Of a stretch of 64,000 bases of DNA, positions 8,690 to 17,128 are shown piece after piece. Numbering within the stretch: position 1 is the stretch's first letter; every line of letters begins with the position of its first letter. The notes below the pieces were generated by a model that saw only the letters and a program-made list of their open reading frames with translations, did not search any database and was not told the origin of the DNA. The stretch is taken from positions 2,576,782-2,640,781 of the forward strand of contig NZ_CP132359.1 in NCBI RefSeq assembly GCF_030758975.1. Reading direction: 5' to 3'. The position numbers were made by a program, and so were the translations under genes. The stretch is from Bosea beijingensis. Its GTDB lineage: Bacteria; Pseudomonadota; Alphaproteobacteria; Rhizobiales; Beijerinckiaceae.

Positions 8690-8695
8690 TATAAT
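8690..8695 (+). promoter_or_regulatory. Perfect -10 box TATAAT seven bases before a start codon
   Basis: TATAAT ends 6 bases before the ATG at 8702, so transcription should begin at or next to the A of the start codon. No ribosome-binding sequence is visible between. A -35 near TGTTCC (8666-8671) is weak. This suggests a leaderless mRNA for the DUF2244 gene. Confidence 0.5.
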
Positions 8696-8701
8696 CCGCG
8701 G

Positions 8702-9244
8702 ATGAACCCCGGCAAGAGCACCGGCAGTGAGAGCCCTGGCAACGAGATCGCGGACGCGTCGCAGCGGCCGGTCTTCGACGCGACGATCACGCCGCATCGC
8801 TCACTCGGCCAGAACGGGTTCCGCATCGTGATGACGCTCATCTGTCTGGCGAGCGTGGTCTCCTCGATCCCCTTCGTCGTGCTCGGCGCCTGGCCGGTCG
8901 CGGGTTTCTTCGGGATCGACATCGTGGCGCTCTTCGTCGCCTTCCACGTCAATTTCCGGCACGCGCGCTCGTTCGAGCGCATCGTGGTGACGCCGCTGGA
9001 GGTCTTCCTGCGCAAGGTCTCGCATCATGGCCGCGAGACGGTCTGGCGCTTCAATCCGATCTGGACGCGGCTCGAACGCCAGAATGACGAGGATTACGGC
9101 CTGCTCGGCCTGAATCTGGTCTCGCGCGGGCAGAGCGTCGCGGTCGCCTCCGCCCTGTCGCCGCATGAGCGCGCCGGCTTTGCCGATGCACTGGGTTCGG
9201 CCCTGTCAAGCGCCCGCCGCGGCCCGGACTACAACGCGCCCTGA
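8702..9244 (+). CDS. DUF2244 family integral membrane protein
   Basis: 180 residues. After a polar N-terminus of about 40 residues come two adjacent hydrophobic segments (about 43-62 and 66-83), then a soluble domain with RIVVTPLEVFLRKVSHHGRE, typical of DUF2244. Function unknown in the family; an inner-membrane location with the C-terminal part in the cytoplasm is inferred. The 3' end overlaps the convergent methyltransferase gene by 16 bases. The start at 8702 sits right after a TATAAT box. Confidence 0.85.
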   Translation: MNPGKSTGSESPGNEIADASQRPVFDATITPHRSLGQNGFRIVMTLICLASVVSSIPFVVLGAWPVAGFFGIDIVALFVAFHVNFRHARSFERIVVTPLEVFLRKVSHHGRETVWRFNPIWTRLERQNDEDYGLLGLNLVSRGQSVAVASALSPHERAGFADALGSALSSARRGPDYNAP

Positions 9245-9849
9245 GCAGGCCCGGCCTGAGCGAGCCAGATCGTATGGCCGCCGCAGCTCGGGTCCTCGAC
9301 GACATGGTCGACGACGGAAAAGCCGTTCTCCGCCAGCACGGCCCGGTATTCCCCGGGGTCGAGGCTGCCATGGTAGAGCGCCTCGCCCTCGAAACTGCCG
9401 ATCGCTTCGCCATGGGCCGGGCCGCTGGTGAAGAGCAGGGCCGCACCCGGCGCGGCATGGGCTGCGAAGATCGGAAACATCCCCCGCTGGTCCTCGGGCG
9501 TCAGGTGGAAGAACGAATCCCAGGCGATCAGCCCGCCGAAGCGGCGGCCGAGCGCGAGTTTGCGCATGTCGGCAACCTCCCAGCCGCCCCCCGAAAAGCG
9601 GGCCCGGCACAATGCGATCATCGCCGCGGCGGAATCGACGCCGGTGACGGCATGGCCCTGCTCGATGAAGTAGCGTGCGATCGGCTGGCCGGTGCCGCAG
9701 CCGATATCGAGGACCGTGGCATCGGGCGCGAGCAAGTCCCGGAAACGGGCGAGCCAGGGGCCTTCCATCAGCAGCTTGCCGCGCAGGCCGTCATAGGTGG
9801 CGGCATGGCGCTGGTAGAGATCGATGACGGCATCGGCGGGAGAAGTCAT
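9229..9849 (-). CDS. Class I SAM-dependent methyltransferase, small-molecule type
   Basis: 206 residues starting MTSPADAVIDLY. The SAM-binding motif VLDIGCGTGQP is near residue 47, followed by the acidic motif GVDSAAAM and the motif FHLTPEDQRGMF. The ATG at 9849 was chosen because the frame further upstream is made of palindromic repeat sequence. No neighbours in operon; substrate unknown. The stop overlaps the end of the DUF2244 gene on the other strand. Confidence 0.85.
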   Translation of the reverse strand: MTSPADAVIDLYQRHAATYDGLRGKLLMEGPWLARFRDLLAPDATVLDIGCGTGQPIARYFIEQGHAVTGVDSAAAMIALCRARFSGGGWEVADMRKLALGRRFGGLIAWDSFFHLTPEDQRGMFPIFAAHAAPGAALLFTSGPAHGEAIGSFEGEALYHGSLDPGEYRAVLAENGFSVVDHVVEDPSCGGHTIWLAQAGPAQGAL

Positions 9850-9860
9850 GACCTTATGAG

Positions 9861-9978
9861 CCCTCATCCTGAGGAGGCCCGCAAGGGCCGTTTCGAAGGA
9901 TGATCCGGGGGGCTCCGGAACCATCTGGAGCATCCTTCGAGACGCCGCTGATGCGGCTCCTCAGGATGCGGGCTGAGG
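9861..9978. repeat. Intergenic inverted repeat, family D
   Basis: Left side contains CCCTCATCCTGAGGAG and TTTCGAAGGAT, right side the matching ATCCTTCGAGACG and CTCCTCAGGATGCGGG. It lies upstream of the methyltransferase start and before the ada-like gene, in a 232-base gap that otherwise holds only the operator-like inverted repeat noted separately. Repeats of this look are common in Hyphomicrobiales genomes (established knowledge, not checked here). Confidence 0.75.
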
Positions 9979-10052
9979 ATGGGGACGATGTGAAGGGCAA
10001 CCTCGCCCTTGCCAGCTTTCGGGTGGGAACGGCATGGTGGAGACCCTAGATT

Positions 10053-10073
10053 CGCATCATGACGAATGATGCG
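10053..10073. promoter_or_regulatory. Perfect inverted repeat upstream of the Ada-like gene
   Basis: CGCATCAT-GACGA-ATGATGCG, 8-base arms, ends 8 bases before the ATG at 10082. A TAGATT -10-like box overlaps its left edge (10047-10052). It could be an operator for the protein's own AraC-type domain or a 5' leader hairpin that hides the ribosome site (GAGGCTCC). Confidence 0.5.
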
Positions 10074-10081
10074 AGGCTCCC

Positions 10082-11059
10082 ATGAACGCTCACGCTTCCA
10101 TGAAAACGGCGATGACCCCGACGCGCTTCTCCAATGCGGTGCTGGCGCGCGCCACCGATGCGATGCCGAGCGAGGCCGATTTCCCGGCCGTCGCCCCCGG
10201 CTCGGACTATGACACCGTCCGGCGCATCCTCTCCTTCATCACCCATAACTGGCGCGAACAGCCGACGATCGAGGCGATCGCGGAGGCCGCCGGCGCGACC
10301 CCAACCGATGTCCATCATCTCTTCCGGCGTTGGTGCGGGCTGACGCCGAAGGCCTTCCTGCAGGCGATCACGCTCGACCATGCCAAGGGACTGCTGTCGT
10401 CTTCGGCCAGCATCCTCGATACGGCACTGGAAGTCGGCCTTTCCGGCCCCGGCCGTTTGCACGACCTCTTCGTGACGCATGAGGCGATGTCGCCCGGCGA
10501 ATGGAAGACCGGCGGCGAGGGCCTGAAGCTCTCCTACGGCTTCCACGCATCGCCCTTCGGCGAGGCGCTGGTGGTCATCACCGATCGCGGCCTTGCCGGG
10601 CTCGGCTGGGTCTCGAACAGTGCCGATGGCGGCAAGGTCGTCGGTGGCCGGGCCGAGGCGCTGGCCGACATGATGCGGCGCTGGCCCCATGCCGATTACC
10701 ATTACGACCCGGTGCTGACGGCGCCCTATGCCGGCCGCATCTTCGAGCCGAAGGCCTGGTCGGCCGAAACGCCGCTGCGGGTCGTGCTGATCGGCACCGA
10801 CTTCGAGGTTAGGGTCTGGGAGACGCTGCTGCGCATCCCCGTCGGTTGCGCCACGACCTATGGCGAGGTTGCCAACCATATCGGCAAGCCCAGCGCCGCG
10901 CGCGCCGTCGGCATGGCGGTCGGCAAGAACCCGATCTCCTTCGTGGTGCCCTGCCACCGCGTCATCGGCAAGTCGGGCGCGCTGACCGGATATCACTGGG
11001 GCCTGACGCGCAAGCGCGCCATCCTCGGCTGGGAAGCCGGTCAGACTGCGGTCGGCTGA
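10082..11059 (+). CDS. Ada-like AraC regulator fused to O6-methylguanine-DNA methyltransferase
   Basis: 325 residues, two modules. Residues about 45-145 form an AraC-type helix-turn-helix domain (IEAIAEAAGATPTDVHHLFRR). Residues about 150-320 form the suicide methyltransferase domain with acceptor cysteine Cys291 in PCHRVIG and the arginine-finger region SAARAVGMA. The N-terminal zinc domain of E. coli Ada, with its four cysteines that sense methylphosphotriesters, is missing. Such Ada2-like proteins repair O6-alkylguanine; whether this one still activates transcription is open. An inverted repeat lies just upstream. Confidence 0.9.
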   Translation: MNAHASMKTAMTPTRFSNAVLARATDAMPSEADFPAVAPGSDYDTVRRILSFITHNWREQPTIEAIAEAAGATPTDVHHLFRRWCGLTPKAFLQAITLDHAKGLLSSSASILDTALEVGLSGPGRLHDLFVTHEAMSPGEWKTGGEGLKLSYGFHASPFGEALVVITDRGLAGLGWVSNSADGGKVVGGRAEALADMMRRWPHADYHYDPVLTAPYAGRIFEPKAWSAETPLRVVLIGTDFEVRVWETLLRIPVGCATTYGEVANHIGKPSAARAVGMAVGKNPISFVVPCHRVIGKSGALTGYHWGLTRKRAILGWEAGQTAVG

Positions 11060-11071
11060 TCCCGGTCCGGT

Positions 11072-12793
11072 CTATTTCCTCAGATACATGTCCCAGCAGG
11101 GCGCGAGCGCGATCCGCTCGCGCCCTTCGAGCGCGGCAGCGAAATGACTGCGGATCATCTCGCGCGGCGTCGTCACCGGGCATTTCGGCATCAGCATCGC
11201 GTCGGTCTGCCTGAGGGCTTCGATGGTCCCCGGCTGCAGGTCCGGCGTGCTGCGGCCGGGATCGACGCCGACCGGCACGACCCGCGGCGGCGCGCGTTCC
11301 AGCAGGCGGTTCAGCGGATCGACGAAATCGAAGGTGAAGAAGCCGTTGAGCTCGCGCTTGTTGGCGCTCTCCCAGGCCTTGATCGCGGTGATCGCCTGCT
11401 GGATCTCCAGCATCCATGTCGCCTGATAGTCGATCTCCGAATAGAGCGTGTAGGAGGGCAGGATGTCGCGCCGGATCAGGTCGCGATAGCCCTCCGGCTG
11501 CGTCGCGTAGTGGTCGAGCATCGCGGTGGCGCGCGCGGCAATGTCGCGCTTCACGCTGATCCGGCCGAGCGGACCGAGATCGGGCACGTCGAGCGCGACA
11601 TAGGTCGCCGCACCCATCATCGCGCGCATGCCTCGCTCCAGGCAGATCACGGCGCTCGGCAGCGTGACCGCGAGCACGAGCACGAGAACCACTGGCCGCA
11701 TGCGGTCTTCGCGCCGCTCCCACCAGTCGAGCAGCAGCGGCAGGACGATCGGCCACAGCCCGATGAATTCGAGCGAGCCTGTGTTCTGCGTCTCGAACAG
11801 AGCGAGTGCGAACAGGCCCACGGCGAACCAGCCGATCGGGGCATCGGCCATGGCACGCCAGTCGGCCAGCGTCGTCGGCAGGCCGTCGCGCCAGGACGCA
11901 TAGGCCAGTGCGGCGAGCAGCAGCAGCGACGGGCCGATCACGTTGAACTTGACCGAGGCCACGGTCAGGAAGCGCGGCAGCAGCGTATCGGTGTTAAGGC
12001 CGAGCAGGGTCAGGATATCCTGGACATAGGCGGAGCACAGCCCGGTCGCGAGCTCCAGAACGCCGAGCGCGAGGATGACGAAGCCCGCTGCGATGACCGC
12101 ATCGCGGAATCGCATCCGTCCGCTCTGCGTGGCATAGCCAACGAGAAGCGTGCCGGAGACGGCGCCGGTGACCTTCGTCAGGAACAGCGCCAGCATCAGC
12201 ACGGCGACGAGCCCGATCCGGAGGCCGCGCCGCTGCACGAAGATCAGGGTGGCGATCAGCAGATAGAGCAGCAGCGCGACATGGCGGTTGTAGAAGCCGT
12301 AGCCGTCGAAGCCGGGCGAGGGGTAGAGCCCGTGCAGGTTGATCGGCAGCGCCGCGAACAGCAGGAAGGGCAGAACGAGCGCCAGCGCCTGCGGGCGGGA
12401 GCGCCGGGAGACCTCGGCGGCGATAAGCGCCAGCACCGGAAGCATGACCGGCAGCAGCGCCCAGTTGATCAGCAGCATCGGCTGCGCCTGGGGGAAAGCG
12501 ATGTCGAGCGCCGCGGCAAAATAGAAGCCGAGCGGGCCGATCGGCGCGAAGAAATCGATGGTCGGGACCTGGCCGAGCTCGATGCGCTGGATCGCGTCGA
12601 GATAGACCACCGTATCCCAGGCATTTGGCCCGAGCGGCAGGCGCAGCGGCAATATCAGGCCGGCGACGGCCGCCAGCGCGAACGCCATGATCCAGGCAAG
12701 GGGTGAGCCGGCCATCCTTGCCATCGCGCCCTTGCCGCTCACACTCTTGGTGCCGACCTGGGAGCTCTGTCTCCCGATCTCACTCATCGCCAC
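11072..12793 (-). CDS. Polytopic membrane protein, possible GT-C-type glycosyltransferase
   Basis: 573 residues. About ten hydrophobic segments fill residues 30-420, followed by a soluble C-terminal domain of about 150 residues. The first periplasmic loop has acidic residues in NAWDTVVYLDA and DFFAPIGP, a layout seen in lipid-linked-sugar GT-C transferases, but I cannot identify a family with confidence. The GTG at 12793 is preceded at good spacing by AGGAGG; an ATG two codons later is the alternative. The C-terminal domain has cysteines in MPKCPVTT and APCWDMYL. It is convergent with the ada-like gene (12 bases apart). Confidence 0.65.
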   Translation of the reverse strand: MAMSEIGRQSSQVGTKSVSGKGAMARMAGSPLAWIMAFALAAVAGLILPLRLPLGPNAWDTVVYLDAIQRIELGQVPTIDFFAPIGPLGFYFAAALDIAFPQAQPMLLINWALLPVMLPVLALIAAEVSRRSRPQALALVLPFLLFAALPINLHGLYPSPGFDGYGFYNRHVALLLYLLIATLIFVQRRGLRIGLVAVLMLALFLTKVTGAVSGTLLVGYATQSGRMRFRDAVIAAGFVILALGVLELATGLCSAYVQDILTLLGLNTDTLLPRFLTVASVKFNVIGPSLLLLAALAYASWRDGLPTTLADWRAMADAPIGWFAVGLFALALFETQNTGSLEFIGLWPIVLPLLLDWWERREDRMRPVVLVLVLAVTLPSAVICLERGMRAMMGAATYVALDVPDLGPLGRISVKRDIAARATAMLDHYATQPEGYRDLIRRDILPSYTLYSEIDYQATWMLEIQQAITAIKAWESANKRELNGFFTFDFVDPLNRLLERAPPRVVPVGVDPGRSTPDLQPGTIEALRQTDAMLMPKCPVTTPREMIRSHFAAALEGRERIALAPCWDMYLRK

Positions 12794-12937
12794 GCCGAAC
12801 CCTCCTGGTCCAGCCCGCTCTCTGGCAGAAAAAACTTACCAGCAGCCTGACGGAAAGGCGGGCTCTCGCCGAATTTCGGTAAGAACCCGGGATTTCGAGG
12901 CGCGGTTACGTTTCAGCCCGCCCGTTCTGGCGTCGGG

Positions 12938-14116
12938 TCACAGCAGCCCGCGCCCGGCGAGATGGCGCATCAGATGCGAGGCGCCATAGGTCCAGGGCGC
13001 GCATTCGTCGGTGCGCTTCATCCGGTTGACCAGGCTGCCGAGCTCGGGCGCGGCGATGGTGACGATGTCCCCGTATTTGTGGGTGAAACCGCCGCCGGGC
13101 GCATCGCGATCCTTGATCGGCGCGAACATGGTGCCGAGATAGAGCGCGGCCCCGTCCGGGTACTGATGGTGCGGGCCGATCATCTGCGCTGCGAGATCGG
13201 CCGGGTCGCGGCTGATCCTGGCGATCGAGGAGGAGCCTTCCAGCCGGAAACCGTCCTCGCCCTCGACGGTCAGCGTCACCGTGGTCTTGCGGACATGGTC
13301 GAGCGTGAAGCCGGCATCGAACAGGCGGATGAAGGGGCCGACCGCGGCGGCCGCATTGTTGTCCTTGGCCTTGCCGAGCAACAGCGCCGAGCGGCCCTCG
13401 ACATCGCGCAGGTTGACGTCGTTGCCCAGCGTGGCGCCGACGATCCGTCCGTCGGAGGCGACGATCAGCACGACTTCCGGCTCGGGATTGTTCCAGCTCG
13501 AGGCCGGGTGCAGGCCGGCATCCGCCCCGGTGCCGACCGTCGACATCGGCGGTGCCTTGGTGAAGATCTCGGCATCCGGCCCGATCCCGACTTCGAGATA
13601 CTGGCTCCAGGCACCCTGCTTGATCAGGACGTCCTTGAGATGCATCGCCTCGGACGAGCCGGGCTTCAGCTTCGACAGGTCGTCGCCGATCAGCTTGCCG
13701 ATCTCCTCGCGGATCGTCGCGGCGGCGGCCGGGTTGCCGCGCGCCTTCTCCTCGATCACGCGCTCCAGCATCGAGACGGCGAAGGTGACGCCCGCCGCCT
13801 TCACCGCCTGCAGGTCCAGCGGCGACAGCAGCCAGGGCCGCTGCGGATCGCGGCCATCCACAGGCGTATTGGCCAGGATGTCGGCAAGCGAGCCGACCGC
13901 ATCACCGGCGCCAGCCCGCAGCGCGGCGGCCGGATCGGCGCTTTCGCAGAGGTCGCGGCTGGTCGCGAAGCTCCGGGTCACGTCGATGACCTGCCCGTCG
14001 CGGAGCGTCACCACGGCAGGCCCGCCGAGATCGGGGCGCCAGACGCGGCCGGCGAGCGCAGCGGCGCCGGCGTCAACGGGCAGGGCCGCAGCGGCGGAAA
14101 GCGTGAAATCAGGCAT
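12938..14116 (-). CDS. Fumarylacetoacetate hydrolase family protein
   Basis: 392 residues, FAH superfamily with an N-terminal accessory half and a C-terminal catalytic fold. The metal-binding layout appears as the acidic stretch NNPEPEVVLIV (Glu-x-Glu) and the segment ATLGNDVNLRDVEG. Close relatives are annotated as 2-keto-3-deoxy sugar acid dehydratases or fumarylacetoacetases; the substrate cannot be fixed here. The ATG at 14116 (MPDFTLS) was preferred to a GTG 14 codons upstream because the extra residues are arginine-rich and not family-like. It diverges from ugpB; the shared 198-base gap holds the Pho-type boxes. Confidence 0.8.
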   Translation of the reverse strand: MPDFTLSAAAALPVDAGAAALAGRVWRPDLGGPAVVTLRDGQVIDVTRSFATSRDLCESADPAAALRAGAGDAVGSLADILANTPVDGRDPQRPWLLSPLDLQAVKAAGVTFAVSMLERVIEEKARGNPAAAATIREEIGKLIGDDLSKLKPGSSEAMHLKDVLIKQGAWSQYLEVGIGPDAEIFTKAPPMSTVGTGADAGLHPASSWNNPEPEVVLIVASDGRIVGATLGNDVNLRDVEGRSALLLGKAKDNNAAAAVGPFIRLFDAGFTLDHVRKTTVTLTVEGEDGFRLEGSSSIARISRDPADLAAQMIGPHHQYPDGAALYLGTMFAPIKDRDAPGGGFTHKYGDIVTIAAPELGSLVNRMKRTDECAPWTYGASHLMRHLAGRGLL

Positions 14117-14212
14117 GGCACCGGTCCGGAAACGAAATCGTCGGGAGATGGAGAACACCTTGTTCCGCGCGACGGCGCAAGCCGGACCCAGACCATAGGC
14201 GCATTGCGCCGG

Positions 14213-14241
14213 TCGTCATCGATTTGTCATTGAAATGTCGC
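14213..14241 (+). promoter_or_regulatory. Pho-box-like array upstream of ugpB
   Basis: Three direct repeats of a 7-base unit in exact 11-base register: TCGTCAT, TTGTCAT, ATGTCGC (GTC cores at 14215, 14226 and 14237). This is the spacing and core of PhoB sites (consensus CTGTCAT with 4-base spacers). A -10-like TAGCTT lies about 14 bases downstream, as in PhoB-activated promoters. It fits phosphate-starvation control of glycerol-3-phosphate uptake, known for ugp in other proteobacteria; the direct evidence here is the pattern. Confidence 0.7.
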
Positions 14242-14314
14242 CTGCGCTTCATGCTAGCTTGCGCACCAACGACAAGAACCGCGGCGGCGCTCGCCCGCGG
14301 AAGGGAGACATTCC

Positions 14315-15640
14315 ATGAGCATCAAATCCCGCATCCTGATGTCGGTCGCGGCTTTTGCGCTCGCCGGCGCCTCGCCTGCGCTGGCGCAGACCGAGATCCA
14401 GTGGTGGCATGCGCTGACCGGCGCCAATAACGACGTCGTCGTCAAGCTCTCCGAGGATTTCAACGCCTCGCAGAAGGACTACAAGGTCGTCCCCGTCTAC
14501 AAGGGCTCCTATCCCGACACGCTGAACGCCGGCATCGCCGCCTTCCGCGCCGGCCAGGCGCCGCATATCCTGCAGGTCTTCGAGGTCGGCACCGGCACGA
14601 TGATGTCGGCCAAGGGCGCGATCAAGCCCGTCCACGAGATGATGAAGGAAGCCGGCGAGAAGTTCGATCCGGCCGCCTATCTCCCGGCGATCAGCGGCTA
14701 CTATTCCACGGCCAAGGGCGAGATGCTCTCGATGCCGTTCAACTCCTCGTCGATGGTGATGTGGTACAACAAGGACGCCTTCAAGAAGGCGGGCCTCGAC
14801 CCGGAGAAGCCGCCGAAGACCTGGCCCGAGACCTTCGAGGCCGCCAAGAAGCTGAAGGCTGCCGGCTACGACAAGTGCGGTGTCTCGAACGCCTGGGCGC
14901 CCTGGGCGAACATCGAGCAGTTCGGTGCCTGGCACAACATCCCGCTCTCGACCAAGGTCAACGGCATGGCCGGGGCCGACGCGGTGATGAACTTCAACCA
15001 GAGCCCGCTCTTCCTGAAGCACTGGACCAATCTGGTCGAGCTGCAGAAGGACAAGACCTACGACTATTCCGGCCGCACCAACAATGGCGAAGGTCGCTTC
15101 ACCTCGGGCGAATGCCCGATCTTCCTGACCTCCTCGGGCTTCTTCGGCAATGTCCGCGCGAATGCCAAGTTCGATTGGGCCAATGCGGCGATGCCGTATT
15201 ATCCGGAGGCCGCCGGCGCCCCGCAGAACTCGATCATCGGCGGCGCTTCGCTCTGGGTCATGGGCGGCAAGAAGCCGGCCGAGTACAAGGGCGTGGCCAA
15301 GTTCTTCTCCTTCCTCTCCGATGTCGACCGGCAGGTGAAGCTGCACACCGAGTCGGGCTACCTGCCGATCACCAAGGCGGCCTATGAGAAGGTCAAGGCG
15401 TCCGGCTTCTACAAGGACAAGCCCTATCTCGAGACCCCGATCCTCGAGCTGACCAACAAGCCTCCGACCGACAACTCCAAGGGCCTGCGCTATGGCAGCC
15501 TCGTCCAGATCCGTGACGTCTGGTCGGAGGAGCTGGAATCCGCTCTGAACGGTCAGAAGACCCCCAAGGCGGCACTCGATGCGGCGGTCGAGCGCGGCAA
15601 CCAGATGCTCCGCCAGTTCGAGCGTACCGCGGCCCGCTGA
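14315..15640 (+). CDS. ugpB: sn-glycerol-3-phosphate ABC transporter, periplasmic binding protein
   Basis: 441 residues with a signal peptide ending ALAQ (about residue 25). The mature chain follows E. coli UgpB closely: IQWWHALTG at its start, [47 protein letters not shown] and [10 protein letters not shown], with the C-terminal [12 protein letters not shown]. It captures glycerol-3-phosphate or glycerophosphodiesters in the periplasm and hands them to UgpA/UgpE. It is first in the operon, behind Pho-type boxes, and is followed by a strong hairpin before ugpA. AAGGGAGA is the ribosome site. Confidence 0.94.
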   Translation: MSIKSRILMSVAAFALAGASPALAQTEIQWWHALTGANNDVVVKLSEDFNASQKDYKVVPVYKGSYPDTLNAGIAAFRAGQAPHILQVFEVGTGTMMSAKGAIKPVHEMMKEAGEKFDPAAYLPAISGYYSTAKGEMLSMPFNSSSMVMWYNKDAFKKAGLDPEKPPKTWPETFEAAKKLKAAGYDKCGVSNAWAPWANIEQFGAWHNIPLSTKVNGMAGADAVMNFNQSPLFLKHWTNLVELQKDKTYDYSGRTNNGEGRFTSGECPIFLTSSGFFGNVRANAKFDWANAAMPYYPEAAGAPQNSIIGGASLWVMGGKKPAEYKGVAKFFSFLSDVDRQVKLHTESGYLPITKAAYEKVKASGFYKDKPYLETPILELTNKPPTDNSKGLRYGSLVQIRDVWSEELESALNGQKTPKAALDAAVERGNQMLRQFERTAAR

Positions 15641-15663
15641 GCCGTTCGCGCTTGCAAACCCAA

Positions 15664-15696
15664 GGCCATCCCGGACACTCTCCGTCCGGGATGGCC
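15664..15696 (+). other. Intercistronic hairpin between ugpB and ugpA
   Basis: Perfect 13-base arms GGCCATCCCGGAC (15664-15676) and its complement (15684-15696) around a 7-base loop. No T-run follows, so it is more likely an mRNA-stability or partial attenuation element that leaves more ugpB than permease message, as in other binding-protein operons. Confidence 0.65.
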
Positions 15697-15716
15697 GTCT
15701 CGTTCCAGGGAAGCCG

Positions 15717-16598
15717 ATGCAGAAGAACGCATACTTCAAGGGGCTGACGATCCCCTTCCTGCTGCTTCTGCCGCAGCTCGCCATCACCATCGTGTTCTTC
15801 TACTGGCCGGCGAGCCAGGCGGTCTGGCAGAGCTTTCTGCTCGAGGACGCCTTCGGCACCTCGACGCAGTTCGTCTGGTTCGAGAACTACCAGATGCTCT
15901 TCGCCGATCCCGGCTACCTCAAGGCCTTCATCAACACGGCGATCTTCTCGACCTTCGTCTGCGTCTTCTCGCTCTCGATCGCGCTGCTCTTCGCCGTGAT
16001 GGCGGACCGGCAGATCCGCGGCGCCGAGATCTACAAGACCCTGCTGATCTGGCCCTATGCGGTGGCGCCTGCCATTGCCGGCGTGCTCTGGATCTTCATG
16101 TTCGATCCCTCGCTCGGCATGCTCGCGCGGGGCCTGCAATCGCTGGGCATTCCGTGGAACCCGCGCCTCAACGGCAACCATGCCATGCTGCTGGTCATCC
16201 TCGCGGCGACCTGGAAGCAGATCAGCTACAATTTCCTGTTCTTCCTCGCCGGCCTGCAATCGATCCCCAAGAGTGTGATCGAGGCTGCAGTGATCGACGG
16301 CGCCAGGCCGATGCGCCGCTTCTGGACCATCGTCTTCCCGCTGCTCTCGCCGACGACCTTCTTCCTGCTCGTCGTCAACATCGTCTACGTCTTCTTCGAC
16401 ACGTTCGGCATCATCGACACGGTGACCGGCGGCGGCCCCTCGGGCGCGACCGAGACACTGGTCTACAAGGTCTTCTCGGACGGCAAGGGCGGCTCGAACC
16501 TCGGCGGTTCGGCGGCGCAGTCGGTGCTGCTGCTGATCATGGTGATCGGGCTCACCGCGGTGCAGTTCCGCTTCATCGAGCGCAAGGTCAGCTACTGA
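15717..16598 (+). CDS. ugpA: sn-glycerol-3-phosphate ABC transporter permease UgpA
   Basis: 293 residues, six membrane segments of the MalF/UgpA class. The cytoplasmic EAA loop is clear: [15 protein letters not shown] near residue 193, the contact with the UgpC ATPase. The ATG at 15717, with CCAGGGAAG before it, matches the UgpA N-terminus; the open frame before it crosses the hairpin and is not coding. Its stop overlaps the next start (TGATG). It forms the channel with UgpE, which is displaced three genes downstream. Confidence 0.93.
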   Translation: MQKNAYFKGLTIPFLLLLPQLAITIVFFYWPASQAVWQSFLLEDAFGTSTQFVWFENYQMLFADPGYLKAFINTAIFSTFVCVFSLSIALLFAVMADRQIRGAEIYKTLLIWPYAVAPAIAGVLWIFMFDPSLGMLARGLQSLGIPWNPRLNGNHAMLLVILAATWKQISYNFLFFLAGLQSIPKSVIEAAVIDGARPMRRFWTIVFPLLSPTTFFLLVVNIVYVFFDTFGIIDTVTGGGPSGATETLVYKVFSDGKGGSNLGGSAAQSVLLLIMVIGLTAVQFRFIERKVSY

Positions 16599-17128
16599 TG
16601 CGGCTGCCGGCCAGCGCCTTCGCCGTCGCGCTCATCGGCCTCCTGCTGCTGCCGGCGGTGGCCGGCGCGCAGGCGCGCCGGATCGACGTCTGGTCAGGCG
16701 TCGTGCTGAATTGCGGACGGGACACGACGCTGGCCTGGGCGGAGCGCGTCTGCAATCAGTTGATCGGCGAGATGCGCAAGCAGGCCGGGCAGGCGAATAT
16801 CCGCTTCGTCGCCGTTCCGGCCTTCGCCGATGACGCGGCGCTCGATCGGAGAGGCGCGGAGGAGGGGCTGGACATGTTCCGGCTGCTGCATGTCCGCTTC
16901 GACGTCTCGCCGCCGACCGGCAGCCTGAAGAGCCGGGACCTGACCCTCGTCCTGCGCTCGCTGAATGCCGGTTCGCTCGTCGAGCGGCGCAAGGACGGCC
17001 CCTACAAGGTTCTCAATCACACGCCGATGATCATCGTCAACGAGGGCGAAGCAGCCACGCGCGCGCCCTTCCTGGCGAAGACGCTGACCGAAGCCTTCTT
17101 CTTCCCGCTGCTGAGGCCCGCGCCGTGA
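16598..17128 (+). CDS. Secreted protein of unknown function inside the ugp operon
   Basis: 176 residues with a typical signal peptide (hydrophobic 8-22, cleavage after AGAQA). The mature part of about 150 residues has two cysteines (Cys39, Cys52) that may pair, and an alternating hydrophobic pattern consistent with a small alpha/beta domain (for example LTLVLRSLNAGSLVERR). I recognise no family. Start and stop overlap ugpA and the creatininase gene by a few bases, so it is translated as part of the transporter operon. A periplasmic role linked to the imported phosphate compound or to the hydrolase is only inference. Confidence 0.75.
   Translation: MRLPASAFAVALIGLLLLPAVAGAQARRIDVWSGVVLNCGRDTTLAWAERVCNQLIGEMRKQAGQANIRFVAVPAFADDAALDRRGAEEGLDMFRLLHVRFDVSPPTGSLKSRDLTLVLRSLNAGSLVERRKDGPYKVLNHTPMIIVNEGEAATRAPFLAKTLTEAFFFPLLRPAP

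Noticed and set aside
14117..14158. GTG start 14 codons upstream for the FAH-family gene
   Set aside because: The added residues are arginine-rich and not family-like; ATG at 14116 begins a normal N-terminus. Neither start has a convincing ribosome site, so this stays a judgement.
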